Shown: positions 40,497-50,290 of the stretch, piece by piece
Position numbering within the stretch: the stretch's first letter is position 1
Layout of the letters: every line of letters begins with the position of its first letter
Assembly: GCA_016025055.1 (NCBI GenBank)
Contig: CP065590.1
Span: forward strand, 4,526,001-4,590,000
Origin: Chryseobacterium indologenes
Lineage (GTDB): Bacteria > Bacteroidota > Bacteroidia > Flavobacteriales > Weeksellaceae
Length of the DNA stretch: 64,000 nucleotides
Reading direction: 5' to 3'
Made by a program: the position numbers and the translations under genes
The notes under the pieces: model-generated
What the model saw: only the letters and a program-made list of their open reading frames with translations
Databases searched by the model: none
What the model was told of the DNA's origin: nothing

Positions 40497-41404
40497 TTAT
40501 TGCTCCACAATGGTAAGTGAATTATAAGCGCCACCTCCTGAAATATCGAATTGACTTATGGTACCGTCAAAGGCTACGGTAATCCAGGTAAACGGTCTCA
40601 ATTTGTCTCCTTTATTTAAGTACACACTTACGGTACAGGCTGACCCCACCGGAACGGCATTAGGACTTCCTCCCGTATCAGAAGCATAGCCATTATTTGT
40701 TTTTACCCTTTGTGTAATGGTACCGGCAGGATTCCTGACTTCCCATATCGCTTCTGTCTGATTGTTTCCGCCTGTATTCACCTGGCTCGATTGAAGAGCA
40801 AAGGTAAAGGTAGCAAAGTAAACGCCCGTTCTCGGTGCAATAAACTCTCCTGTAGCAGGATCAAAATTATTTGTGGGAACTCCGGAATCGGAATCCAGTT
40901 TTTCCGACCAATTGGTCAAATAGGAGGATCTTCTTTGTACAATACCTGATTTGGCACCAATTTCTGAAGGTGTTGCACTTTCAAATACATACGTATCCTG
41001 ACTGTTCTTATTGGCCATGACCACGATACGAGGCTTTCCTTTCGGAAAAAAACTCACCCAATTGGTGCCGTCAGAAAATTCCAGATACCCTTTTACTCCG
41101 ATCGCAGGGCTGGCCACATAGCGTAAGGCTCCGGCTCCGGCCTGTACAGCCGTTTTATTTGTATTTCCTATGGCTATTGCGCCATTTGTTCCGCTTCGTA
41201 AATCTACGGCAACTTTCGGGTTGGAAACCAGTACTCCCAATCTCCCGTTTTTATCTACAATAACTTTACCTGCGTCAGTTTTAATTTCAACCGGATTGAT
41301 TGGATCCGGGATCCCCAAGCCTATTTGTGCCTGTGTATATCCGCCCCAAAAAGGAACGGCACAATGATTCTGATTACCTTATTAAGCTCATTATATTTCA
41401 TCAT
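40497..41404 (-). CDS. Secreted C1q-like-fold protein 3 (frameshifted in this sequence)
   Basis: Third and last of three tandem paralogues, about 302 residues after repair. From the ATG near 41404 it reads MMKYNELNKVIRIIVPFLF, but a run of five A (41348-41352, T on the coding strand) breaks the signal peptide; a sixth gives LFWGGYTQAQIGLGIPDP and joins the long frame. The order is signal peptide, a region with LGVLVSNPKVAVDLRSG, a motif AGAGALRY...YLEFSDGTNW shared by all three, and a C-terminal beta-sandwich with FIAPRTGVYFATFTFAL typical of the C1q/TNF-like fold. The function is unknown; probably surface or secreted. Confidence 0.75.
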
Positions 41405-41413
41405 TATCTGTTT

Positions 41414-42262
41414 TTAAAGTTCACTAATACTCAGGTTATTAAATTTCCCGTCATTCAAGGTATTTCTCGCAGAACCTATATTGTGTTTAACACTAAATTT
41501 AATTGTGTTTCCTGCTTTAAGGTTAAAAATTGCATTACAGTTTCCGCTGATATAATTGCTTACGGTACCGGCCTGAAATGCAGGATAAGAATTGACTGTT
41601 TTAAATATTGGAATATTTTCTGTGCTACGGTCACTTTCGATTGCTGTTTCTATAAAAGTATTCTTGGGAATATTTCCGTTGGCGAGCGTAATGTTGAAGG
41701 ACACCAGATAAAATCCGTCCCTTGGAGCAGTAAAAGTACCGGTTGCAGGATCAAAATCACCACTTGTCCCACTTCCTGAATCTACGGTTTCAGTCCAGCC
41801 TGTCACATAAATGGTGGAATTGCTTCCAATTCTTTGTGCAGAAGCTTTACTAGCATTAACAAGTGCTTTTACCGGTGGGGCAAGGGGCAATGCTATCCAC
41901 TGTTCTCCATCCGAATATTCTAAAAAACCGTTGCTGTTATACCGTATCGCCCCCGCTCCCGCTTCTACTGGTGTCTGAGTGCCTGTTCCAAGACCTACAA
42001 GCCCTTTATTATCTGTTGAGCGAAGATCCATTTTGGTAACAGGATTTAAAACACCGATTCCCACATTTCCGGCAGCATTTACCACTATGTCATTTGAAAG
42101 TTTCTGGCTATCAGGTGCAGTACCGTTATCTTTTGCAGCATCTATCTGCAAAGGATGAATGGAATTGGCAGTAAAAAAACCTACCTGAGCAGCTGTGTAC
42201 ACGGAAGAAAAAAACAGAATCCCGGCAAGCAGCTGATGCGCCTTATTGATTTTATGTTTCAT
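41414..42262 (-). CDS. Secreted C1q-like-fold protein 2
   Basis: A 282-residue exported protein. A signal peptide (ending VYTAAQ) is followed by VGFFTANSIHPLQID, NVGIGVLNPVTKMDLRS, AGAGAIRYNSNGFLEYSDG and a C-terminal domain with FTAPRDGFYLVSFNITL. The last part is the aromatic-rich core seen in C1q/TNF-like beta sandwiches, which often trimerise. It is paralogous to the genes on both sides and spaced 12 bases from the one before it, so the three form an operon. No catalytic motif was seen; an adhesin or fibre-like role is possible but not shown. Confidence 0.75.
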   Translation of the reverse strand: MKHKINKAHQLLAGILFFSSVYTAAQVGFFTANSIHPLQIDAAKDNGTAPDSQKLSNDIVVNAAGNVGIGVLNPVTKMDLRSTDNKGLVGLGTGTQTPVEAGAGAIRYNSNGFLEYSDGEQWIALPLAPPVKALVNASKASAQRIGSNSTIYVTGWTETVDSGSGTSGDFDPATGTFTAPRDGFYLVSFNITLANGNIPKNTFIETAIESDRSTENIPIFKTVNSYPAFQAGTVSNYISGNCNAIFNLKAGNTIKFSVKHNIGSARNTLNDGKFNNLSISEL

Positions 42263-42274
42263 ACTGATCTATTT

Positions 42275-43180
42275 CTAATGTTCTATGATGGTTAAATTAT
42301 TAAATCCGTCATCCGGATTGGTAGGATCCGCGGGATTGGTGGTTACTCTCAATGCCACGGAGCCAGTTGATACAAGGTTATGCCAAAGCCTTGTTGCTAC
42401 CTTGGTACCCGCAAGTAACGTCAGGGTGACTGTACTTGATCCTCCGGCCTGTGTAGCACGGGTCGCATTGGCATCATCTGCAGTTCCTGTCATAGACTGC
42501 CCGAAAGTCTTGTAAACACTTGCCAGGACAGTATTCGTTGTGGTATTATAAAATTGAGATTCTACCCTGGAGCTGTCATTAATAACTTCACCGTTAAAAT
42601 TAAAGGTCAGTAAAAAAGTATACGTACCGTCGCGGGGTGCTGTAAATATTCCGGTTGTACCATCAAAACTATTACTCATATCCCGTACCACATTCCAATT
42701 GATGATATTGGTAGCCAGATTCTGAGTGATCGACTGGCTCGATACTTTACGGGCAACAATAACCACTTTTTGAGGGGCTACATATGCTTTATGCCATACC
42801 GATCCATCCGATACTTCGATCTTAGCACCTACCGGTGTATTCACTACATCATACCGTACAGCTCCTGCTCCGGCATCAGAGGCGCTCATTGTTGTTGTAC
42901 TGAGACCCAGCGCATTTTCCGGTGCTGCAGATCTCATATCCAGTTTTACCTGCGGATTAAGAACGCCAACTCCAATAAAACCTGTTGTCTTGTTAATAAT
43001 AAAGTCATTGGATATCTGCGCGGCGCTTGGTGTCCCATTCGCAGGGTTATCTTTCGTACCATCTACATGTAAAGCTCCTTGAGGATTTGAAGTTCCTATC
43101 CCAATTTGGGCACTAACATGATCGACACAAACATACAGACCTCCTAAAAAAAGCAGTGCAATATGTATTCTTTTTTTCAT
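42275..43180 (-). CDS. Secreted C1q-like-fold protein 1
   Basis: A 301-residue exported protein, first of the cluster. The signal peptide is MKKRIHIALLFLGGLYVC to about VSAQ, the next segment IGIGTSNPQGALHVDGTKD, then FIGVGVLNPQVKLDMRS, AGAGAVRYDVVNTPVGAKIE and the C-terminal FTAPRDGTYTFLLTFNF sandwich ending GFNNLTIIEH. The IGIGT-x-NP-QGALHVDG segment also occurs at the start of many flavobacterial surface proteins. The function is unknown. No clear promoter box was found in the 630 bases upstream. Confidence 0.75.
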   Translation of the reverse strand: MKKRIHIALLFLGGLYVCVDHVSAQIGIGTSNPQGALHVDGTKDNPANGTPSAAQISNDFIINKTTGFIGVGVLNPQVKLDMRSAAPENALGLSTTTMSASDAGAGAVRYDVVNTPVGAKIEVSDGSVWHKAYVAPQKVVIVARKVSSQSITQNLATNIINWNVVRDMSNSFDGTTGIFTAPRDGTYTFLLTFNFNGEVINDSSRVESQFYNTTTNTVLASVYKTFGQSMTGTADDANATRATQAGGSSTVTLTLLAGTKVATRLWHNLVSTGSVALRVTTNPADPTNPDDGFNNLTIIEH

Positions 43181-43810
43181 TTGTTTTGATTTTTATGGAA
43201 ATTATGTTTTGAAATTTTGGATATTCCTTTATCATTAATTGATAACTGAGAAATAAAAAAAGGTATGAAAGTAATTAAACAAGAAACCGTTGAAATGTTT
43301 TGCTGACAAGTATCCTATCGAATGGTGAAGTATGATTTTGAGATGACCGATTACGGCATATCATTCTTTTTATATTGATGCCACTATTATATAACTCTTT
43401 ACAGTCACATGTGTTTTTCATAGTTTTTTCTCATTTTGGTTTCGCACCAAAAGTACTATATTTGAAGGAGATACCATTCATTAATCTTATAGATATAATT
43501 CGATAAAAGGATAATATTTATGTTTTAAAAACACATCTTCTTTTTAAGTGGTTCCTGGCTGTTTTACTAAAATTATAAGCATGCTTGGCATTTTAATTTT
43601 TGTACAGGATAGGAATAACGGAGACTGTTACCCTGAATGTATAAGGACAATATTTGCATATTTTTCACTCCCGGAGATTTCTGTGATGAAATTCAGGCAG
43701 CTGATACAATTCTACAGTATCTCACTCACCGAACAATGAGCTTAAAAAAACGATAAACGGAATCTTCCTTATCTAACCTGTAGTATGACTTTATTTTTTG
43801 GTTTTACTCC
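43181..43810. other. Long intergenic stretch between two outer-surface gene groups
   Basis: About 630 AT-rich bases. A 63-codon plus-strand frame at 43548-43739 has no features, lies in unremarkable sequence and is not called. I saw no repeat, clear promoter box or strong terminator. Confidence 0.35.
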
Positions 43811-45611
43811 TTAATTTCCAAAATTCACAAAATGAGGGATATCTGCTGCAAGATTATTGATTGGTAAAAGATTGTTGCGGTTGCTGTTGAAATCAAAAAC
43901 AGAATTATTATCAAAAGGAACACGGGGATAATACATGAAGGAAATCTGAATTCTGTTGAAAACCAGAAACGGATTATTGATCAAAACCCCGATGCCGATT
44001 TTGGTGTTTGCTTTTGTTTTCAGAAGGGTATCATTAGGCATCCCCAACCAACCCACTGCTGCCGTTAAATAAGGACTGAAGTGAAAATTCTTCCATGTTT
44101 TATTGATAAACATCTGAAGCTGATATCTTAGCACAAGTTTTTTGGTTCCAATATAATCTGAGCTGTAAACGGGAAACTCATTCTGGGAAGTAAGCGTAAT
44201 CCTGTCTTTATAAGAATAGTTGTGCTGCGGATTTCCCAATGCCAGAGTGGGAGAAAAGAAATGTCTTACTTTAGCAAATTTCCAATCGGTAAGATGGGTA
44301 AAATAGGTCCCGTCAAGACGGAAAGACTCACGGTTTTGATTGTCTTCGTTAAAGAAGCGCCCAAACTGGGCTCTTACGTTAAAATAGCCCAGGCCTGTAA
44401 ACGTACCGTAGGAAGCAGAAATTCCTACATAGGGCTTCACCTCATTACTTCTTGATAATCCTCCGGCAGTAATAGTAAGCGATTTCCCGTAAGCGATATC
44501 TTCCGGTAAATCATATTGAAAAATATTTCTCTGAACCGAAAAGCTCCTGTTAATGAATCCAACAGACATCAGAAAACTGCTGTACGATTTGAAATATTCA
44601 TACCTGTCAATTCCCGGGCTGTCCTTATATTGATAATTCTGAAATCTACCGATCACCGCAATATTACTGGAGACCTTCTGGCTGGCATCAGAGGAAACAG
44701 GAATCTGATAACCACCCCACAGGTCCTGGTTGTATACCTTGATTTGAACCTCCGGATAAGCCGTATCTGCTCCAATAGGCAGCAAAACATTCCGCATAAA
44801 ATACTCAAAGGTAAAACCTCCTGCCCATTTTGTTAAAGGGGAGAAAAAGTCTCTTCTGACATTGAAATTAATTCTTTCATTTCTAAAAAAATCCCTTTCT
44901 CCTAAAAGCTGCGCATTGATATAGGTACCGAAAAGGTTATACGCCGTGTAACTCCCCAAAAGATAGTTTTGTTTCTCTTTGGAGTCATTTCTGTACAGGA
45001 AATCTAATGTATGGCCTAATCCCAATACATTTTCTTCAGTTAATCCCAATCCAATCTTGCTTCCTGAATAGCTTAGTCTTGGTTTTAAACTCCAGGAATC
45101 AAGTACTCTTACAACAACATCAATAGAATCTTTAGCCGATGGATCCTCTGAAACACTGATATTCACTCTGTTTACAAAAGGCATTGCTCTGAGCAAACGC
45201 TCGGACTCGTACAGCTTCTGGGCATTGTATTCTTCACCTTCCTTAAAAAGTAAATAATTATTAGCCGTCGAAATTCTGGTGGTGGAATGAAGGTGATCTT
45301 TCAGCCAGTCATACCACTTGAGCCTTTCTTTACTGTCTTGTGAACCATATCCAAAAGGATCAATAGGCTCAATGCGTATCTTTCTGATGTATTTTTTATT
45401 GTATGTATCCTGAGACAGCTTCTCCGTTATTGACTTTACGGAAGTGGAATCTGCCTCTCTACGGAATATCAGACGATGAATGAATTTAGTCACTTTCCTT
45501 TGATCCGAAAATTCTTCTATTTTGTAATACAACGAGTCTTTTTTTTTCCTGTGCCTGTAAAAAGAAAAAACCGCATAAAAAGAACAGTAAAATTGTAATT
45601 GATTTAGTCAT
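43811..45611 (-). CDS. Outer-membrane surface-antigen (D15/BamA-like) protein (frameshifted in this sequence)
   Basis: About 600 residues. From the ATG at 45611 the protein starts MTKSITILLFFLCGFFFLQA, a signal peptide, but nine T (45539-45547) break the frame; eight give QEKKDSLYYKIEEFSDQRK and join the long frame. The N-terminal part has POTRA-like strands (KYIRKIRIEPIDPFGYG, PFVNRVNISVSED), and the remaining 400 residues are amphipathic beta strands of a barrel ending PHFVNFGN. It is probably an outer-membrane BamA/TamA-type homologue or other surface antigen; the substrate is unknown. It is divergent from xth. Confidence 0.82.
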
Positions 45612-45823
45612 TAGCCATCGAAATTCAAGAACTTTATGATATCAATTTATAAGCCAATTGAGATGAAAAATATACTAATGTTCAGAAATATTCTGAGGAA
45701 AGATGGATTTCTTTCTTATTGTTTAAAGTAAATTTATATTTCTATGATAAGTAACGGCATACGATATGATGTAAACTCTATATTCTCTCACTGATTCTTA
45801 CAATGACTTAAATAATTGATCTT

Positions 45824-46600
45824 ATGAAAATTGCTACTTATAATGTGAACGGAATAAACGGCCGGCTGCCGGTCCTGCTTCGATGGTTAGAGGAAGCTCA
45901 ACCCGATATTGTCTGTTTACAGGAATTAAAAGCTCCTCAGGAACGTTTCCCGATTACAGCCATAAATCAGGCCGGTTATCAGGCCATCTGGAAGGGACAG
46001 AAAAGTTGGAACGGTGTTGCCATACTGGCAAAAGATCGTGAAATCATTGAAGTGCAGCGTTCTTTACCCGGTGACGATGATGACGTGCAAAGCCGCTATA
46101 TTGAAGCGATTATCGACCAGATTGTCATCTGTTGTTTTTATGTTCCCAATGGCAACCCGTATCCCGGTGAGAAGTTTGACTATAAACTGGCATGGATCAA
46201 GCGGCTGCAAAAACGCAGTCAGCAATTCATAGATATGGAACTTCCCGCCATTCTCATTGGTGATTTCAATATCATTCCAAATGCGGAAGATGTCTACAAA
46301 CCGGAACGCTGGGAAAATGATGCCTTGTACCGGAAAGAAGTAAGAAAAGCCTATCGGGAGCTCATCAGGAAAGGCTGGACTGATTCCATCAGAAACCTGT
46401 TTCCCGAAGAAAAAATTTATACATTCTGGGACTACCTTTATAAAGCATACGAACGCAATGCGGGAATACGGCTGGATCATATCCTGTTGAGTCCCTTACT
46501 GAAATCAAGGCTAAAATCAGGAGGTGTCGACAAATATGTACGGGGATGGGAGAAAAGCAGTGACCATGCGCCGGTATGGATCGAATTAAATAAAAAATAG
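45824..46600 (+). CDS. xth: Exodeoxyribonuclease III
   Basis: A 258-residue DNA repair enzyme of the EEP fold that cuts 5' of abasic sites and degrades 3' ends. Motifs are KIATYNVNGINGRLPVLL, DIVCLQELKAP (metal-binding Glu), VPNGNPYPGEKFDYKL, LIGDFNIIP (Asp-Asn) and the terminal SSDHAPVWIEL (catalytic Asp-His). Length and motifs are standard, and it starts MKIATYNVNG. It is a single gene between an outer-membrane protein gene and a secreted protein gene. Confidence 0.93.
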   Translation: MKIATYNVNGINGRLPVLLRWLEEAQPDIVCLQELKAPQERFPITAINQAGYQAIWKGQKSWNGVAILAKDREIIEVQRSLPGDDDDVQSRYIEAIIDQIVICCFYVPNGNPYPGEKFDYKLAWIKRLQKRSQQFIDMELPAILIGDFNIIPNAEDVYKPERWENDALYRKEVRKAYRELIRKGWTDSIRNLFPEEKIYTFWDYLYKAYERNAGIRLDHILLSPLLKSRLKSGGVDKYVRGWEKSSDHAPVWIELNKK

Positions 46601-46736
46601 AAGCAGACCTCACCTTTTCGTTTACCTTTTCTCCATGACATATTTAATATCATTTAAAAAACATAATATATTCCGGAAACGGGCTTTTACACACATTCTT
46701 TTTTACTTATTTTTACTTCAAAATATATAATAATAA

Positions 46737-47222
46737 ATGAGAAAAATTGTATTCACGGGAATAGCTGTATTGGGAGGGCTGGCAGCATCACATGCACAAT
46801 GTAAAACGGTATCCGCAATTACGGAAAATTTTGATACCTGGAAGGATATTAATAAATGCTGGACTGCTCAGTCCGGAAAAGGAATGCTGTATGCCAGTGA
46901 TAAAAGAATTATCTTTTATTCTATGAACAGTCCGGGAGAAAATATGTACCTGGTGACGCCGAAAATTAAAGCAGGAACTTATACGCTTTCTCTAGATCTT
47001 TCTGACAACGGAGGAGAAACAACATGGGAATTCTTCTCTATCAACAGCACGACTGATCCTAAATCATATGTCTCAATTGCAAAACCTTCAAAAATAACAG
47101 GAGACAAAAAAACACTCCATATTTCTTTAAAAAAGGACTCCTTCCTTGGTCTGAAAGTTATGTTGAATGGTGTACATCAGGCCGTTTATGTGGATAATTT
47201 TTCTTTAAAACCCAAACAGTAA
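46737..47222 (+). CDS. Hypothetical secreted protein, jelly-roll-like
   Basis: A 161-residue exported protein. A signal peptide (residues 1-20, ending SHAQ) is followed by a beta-rich domain with CKTVSAITENFDTWKDINKC (two cysteines likely bonded) and ending AVYVDNFSLKPKQ. The pattern of alternating strands and the terminal YVDNFSL resembles carbohydrate-binding jelly-roll modules such as the MAM/CBM type. No catalytic motif. It lacks a type IX sorting domain. The function is unknown. Confidence 0.65.
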   Translation: MRKIVFTGIAVLGGLAASHAQCKTVSAITENFDTWKDINKCWTAQSGKGMLYASDKRIIFYSMNSPGENMYLVTPKIKAGTYTLSLDLSDNGGETTWEFFSINSTTDPKSYVSIAKPSKITGDKKTLHISLKKDSFLGLKVMLNGVHQAVYVDNFSLKPKQ

Positions 47223-47465
47223 ATTGCAAAAAGATATTCAGTAAAGAAAAATCCTTAGTATGTCAAAAAAGTAGAAAAGTTCGATTCAGCGCGTCTTTTC
47301 TTATATGTAGATCATCGAACTGTATTTTACTCCTTCTGATGGTTCTTCATTAATTCAAAAACTAAAAACCTACCGCGGCAAACATTCTGTTATGCTCCCT
47401 GATTCCTTTTTTCGGTCACAACTTTACTTTTTTCTGATATTTAGCTTATTTTTAAAATTAAATTG

Positions 47466-47473
47466 TACTTTTG
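47466..47473 (+). promoter_or_regulatory. Promoter -7 box of the TonB-receptor operon
   Basis: TACTTTTG matches TAnnTTTG and lies just before the ATG at 47484, so the mRNA would have a very short leader. It argues against a TTG start at 47471. Confidence 0.45.
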
Positions 47474-47483
47474 TTTCTCAATT

Positions 47484-47836
47484 ATGCAAAAATTTCTCAG
47501 AGTCTTTTTGTCTTCTCTTTATTCCTGATATTTATTTCTAATGTCAGTGCTGTCAGTACATGTTTCAATCATGCACAGCACTCGAAGAGTAAGTTGATCT
47601 ATAAAAAAGGTTCTAAAGAAGAAAAAATCCCCACTATTTCTCAGGACGACGAATGCCAGTGTGCCCTTCATATGCACATGAACAATATTCTTCTCCCTGA
47701 ACCTTTGGATATGGATTTTGCGATCAGTACCACTAATGACAGCGAAATGCCACAGCCCAAAGCTGTTTCTTACCGTTGTCTCCTGGATTTCTTCAGTTCC
47801 AGGGCTCCCCCATCTGCATTTTTCACGGTAGCTTAA
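47484..47836 (+). CDS. Small secreted Cys/His protein ahead of the TonB receptor (frameshifted in this sequence)
   Basis: About 117 residues after repair. From ATG at 47484 it reads MQKFLRVF, then a run of five T (47505-47509) breaks the frame; a sixth gives MQKFLRVFFVFSLFLIFISN, a good signal peptide ending SNVSA. The mature part has CFNHAQHSK, DDECQCALHMHMNN and a terminal SYRCLLDFFSSRAPPSAF. The cysteine and histidine residues in a C-x-C-x-L-H-M-H arrangement could bind a metal such as copper. The ending in RAPP resembles small exported proteins found ahead of metal-transport genes, but I cannot name the family. It probably forms an operon with the receptor and ABC transporter genes. Confidence 0.55.
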
Positions 47837-47968
47837 ATTAATCCTGCCGGAATTCTATCCATACAGATTTTTTAGTCTGTATCACTACTTTTTGGATACA
47901 TACGGTTTTATGGCTGTATAGGTCCTTATTATTAATGGGGTGTATTCAATGCCCGTTCAATACGATTC

Positions 47969-50287
47969 ATGATTACCAATAATTTTTATTATCAGGGGAT
48001 AATTCACTTTATTCCCCAAAGTCCTGTGAGGCTCTTCAGTGTAGCATTCGTCACAGTATCCACAGTATTTCATTCTCAATCCCGCCATCCGGATACTTTA
48101 TCAACAGCGGTACAAACTGTCGAAATCATTGGAAGAAAGTCTAAAGACTATACTTCAGATTATTCTTTTGCGGCGACTAAGATTGCTATGAAAAACAAGG
48201 ATCTTCCTTTAAGTCTTAACACCGTTACAAAGGAACTGATCACAGATCGCCAGGCCTTCCAGCTTGGAGATGTTATGAAAAATGTAAATGGAGTATCTCC
48301 TTCCAGTTATTATAATCAATACAATATCAGAGGCATCAGCCAAAATGAAGAAGGACAGATTATCAACGGAATGCGAACAAGGCAGTATTACTTTTTACAG
48401 CCTATGACTTCCAATATTGAACGCGTGGAGGTTTTCAAAGGGCCTGCAAGTATTACCATGTCCAGTGCCGATCCCGGAGGAACCATCAATATGGTAACAA
48501 AAAAACCGCTGTCAGTTTCCAGGCATGAGATCAGCTTATCAGGGGGCAGCTATGACACCTTTCGTATAGCAGCAGACCTTACCGGGCCCTTAAACAAAAG
48601 CAAAACCCTTCTCTACCGTTTTAACGGAGCCTATCAGAATGCGCAGTCATTCAGGGAGCACGTCAAAAACAGTGGTATTCTCTTCTCTCCTTCCGTGACA
48701 TTTGTTCCCAATGAAAAAACATCTGTCAATGTGGAGATGATTTTTAATGATCTGTATGGAAATCTGGACCGTGGGCAACCTATTTTTGGGGCGGTAGCCG
48801 GTAAAACTGACCTCAACAGTACGCCCAGAACATTGAATCTCGGTGCTCCGGACGACTTTTTTAAAACCAGAGATCTTATGATCATGGGAAGTGTAGCTCA
48901 TCATTTTAACCGATCAGTCAGCTTCAATGCCTCTTATATGAAACAGTACTGGCGGGAAAACCTCCAGGAACACAGAACAACCAATTCTTTTGTTCCGGAT
49001 ATGAATAATAAACCTATATCGAATCTGGCTATGATGCAGTTTGTTCAAAGGAAGCAAAAATGGGCCGTAGATAATATCAATGCTTATTTTAATTTCACTT
49101 TCAAAACCGGACCTGTACACCATCAGGCATTAATAGGATATGACAACCAGATCTGGGAAAAACGGAAGGGAGGCCAGCAAAATGCCGCAAGAGGTTTTCT
49201 TTTAAAAGACGGGTCTGTAGTTTCATCTTACAATCCTGCAAAGGCTGCTGATTATCAAACCGTCAATTACAACGGGATCCTTTTGCCTAAACCCAATGTC
49301 GATCCGTTTGATCTGACGCCGGGAGCGGAGAATCATCAGGGAGCGGATTTTAACACAATTAATATCACTACAGCGCTCCCTTCAGCACTTACCACTACCC
49401 ACGCTGCTTATATACAGCATCTTCTCACCTGGAAAAAGTTTAAAATATTATCCGGCATACGTGAGGAATGGTTTCAGGATACTACGAATTTCAGAGAGAA
49501 CAATGAATCTTCTTTTAAAAATAACAAATTGCTGTACCGCTTCGGAATCACTTACAGTTTGACGGATCATCTTAATCTGTACGGGACATACCTTACCGGC
49601 TATCAACCGCAATCCAATACGGTCACCTTAATGCCGAATACCTCTTCTCTTTCCGGTTCTGAATCTGCAGCAAGATTTAAACCTTTAACCTCAGACCTTA
49701 AAGAACTGGGTATCAAAGCTCAGCTTTCCGGAAAGATATCATTGAATATTGCAGTATATGAAATTAACCAGAGAAATATTCTGATTAATGCCAATAATCC
49801 GTCAGAACCTGATGAACTTGTACAGCGTGGTGCGGACCGCAGCCGTGGATTTGAAGCCGAGCTGACAGGATATATTCTTCCTCAGTGGCATATTTACGGA
49901 GGATACAGTTGTATTGATGCTAAAATACTGGATGATACCAATCCCGATCTTGTTGGAAAAAGAAAGGAAAACACATCTAAACATTCTGTCAATGTGTGGA
50001 CACGCTATAATTTTTCCGCAATCAATGCTGTAAAAGATTTTGGAGTTGGTATAGGTGTACTTTACCAGAGCTCCAAGGTACCATGGTTTACGAGAAGCTT
50101 TGAAATTCCTGCTTATACAACAATAGATGCGGCCATCTATTACAGTCCTCCGTCATCTCATATTCAACTGTCTTTCAATCTGAATAATATAACCAACAGG
50201 GTATACTGGATCGGAGCGCAGAACTACCTGAGATTATTTCCGGGAGCCCCAAGAAATTACTTACTAACTGCTACTTATAAATTTTAA
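47969..50287 (+). CDS. TonB-dependent receptor, siderophore type
   Basis: A 772-residue outer-membrane transporter. After a long N-terminal stretch (residues 1-40) the plug domain has TVEIIGRKSKDY, PLSLNTVTKELITDRQ, NIRGISQNEEGQIINGM and VEVFKGPASITMSSADPGG, the last being the siderophore-receptor plug signature. The barrel ends RNYLLTATYKF with a terminal aromatic. It probably imports a ferric siderophore or another metallophore with TonB-ExbB-ExbD energy from elsewhere. It lies 3 bases before two ABC permeases and an ATPase, so receptor and transporter are likely co-expressed. The start could be later, because the first 20 residues are not a typical signal peptide. Confidence 0.9.
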   Translation: MITNNFYYQGIIHFIPQSPVRLFSVAFVTVSTVFHSQSRHPDTLSTAVQTVEIIGRKSKDYTSDYSFAATKIAMKNKDLPLSLNTVTKELITDRQAFQLGDVMKNVNGVSPSSYYNQYNIRGISQNEEGQIINGMRTRQYYFLQPMTSNIERVEVFKGPASITMSSADPGGTINMVTKKPLSVSRHEISLSGGSYDTFRIAADLTGPLNKSKTLLYRFNGAYQNAQSFREHVKNSGILFSPSVTFVPNEKTSVNVEMIFNDLYGNLDRGQPIFGAVAGKTDLNSTPRTLNLGAPDDFFKTRDLMIMGSVAHHFNRSVSFNASYMKQYWRENLQEHRTTNSFVPDMNNKPISNLAMMQFVQRKQKWAVDNINAYFNFTFKTGPVHHQALIGYDNQIWEKRKGGQQNAARGFLLKDGSVVSSYNPAKAADYQTVNYNGILLPKPNVDPFDLTPGAENHQGADFNTINITTALPSALTTTHAAYIQHLLTWKKFKILSGIREEWFQDTTNFRENNESSFKNNKLLYRFGITYSLTDHLNLYGTYLTGYQPQSNTVTLMPNTSSLSGSESAARFKPLTSDLKELGIKAQLSGKISLNIAVYEINQRNILINANNPSEPDELVQRGADRSRGFEAELTGYILPQWHIYGGYSCIDAKILDDTNPDLVGKRKENTSKHSVNVWTRYNFSAINAVKDFGVGIGVLYQSSKVPWFTRSFEIPAYTTIDAAIYYSPPSSHIQLSFNLNNITNRVYWIGAQNYLRLFPGAPRNYLLTATYKF

Positions 50288-50290
50288 ATT

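Noticed and set aside
43548..43739. Plus-strand 63-codon frame
   Set aside because: No features; it sits in unremarkable AT-rich DNA.
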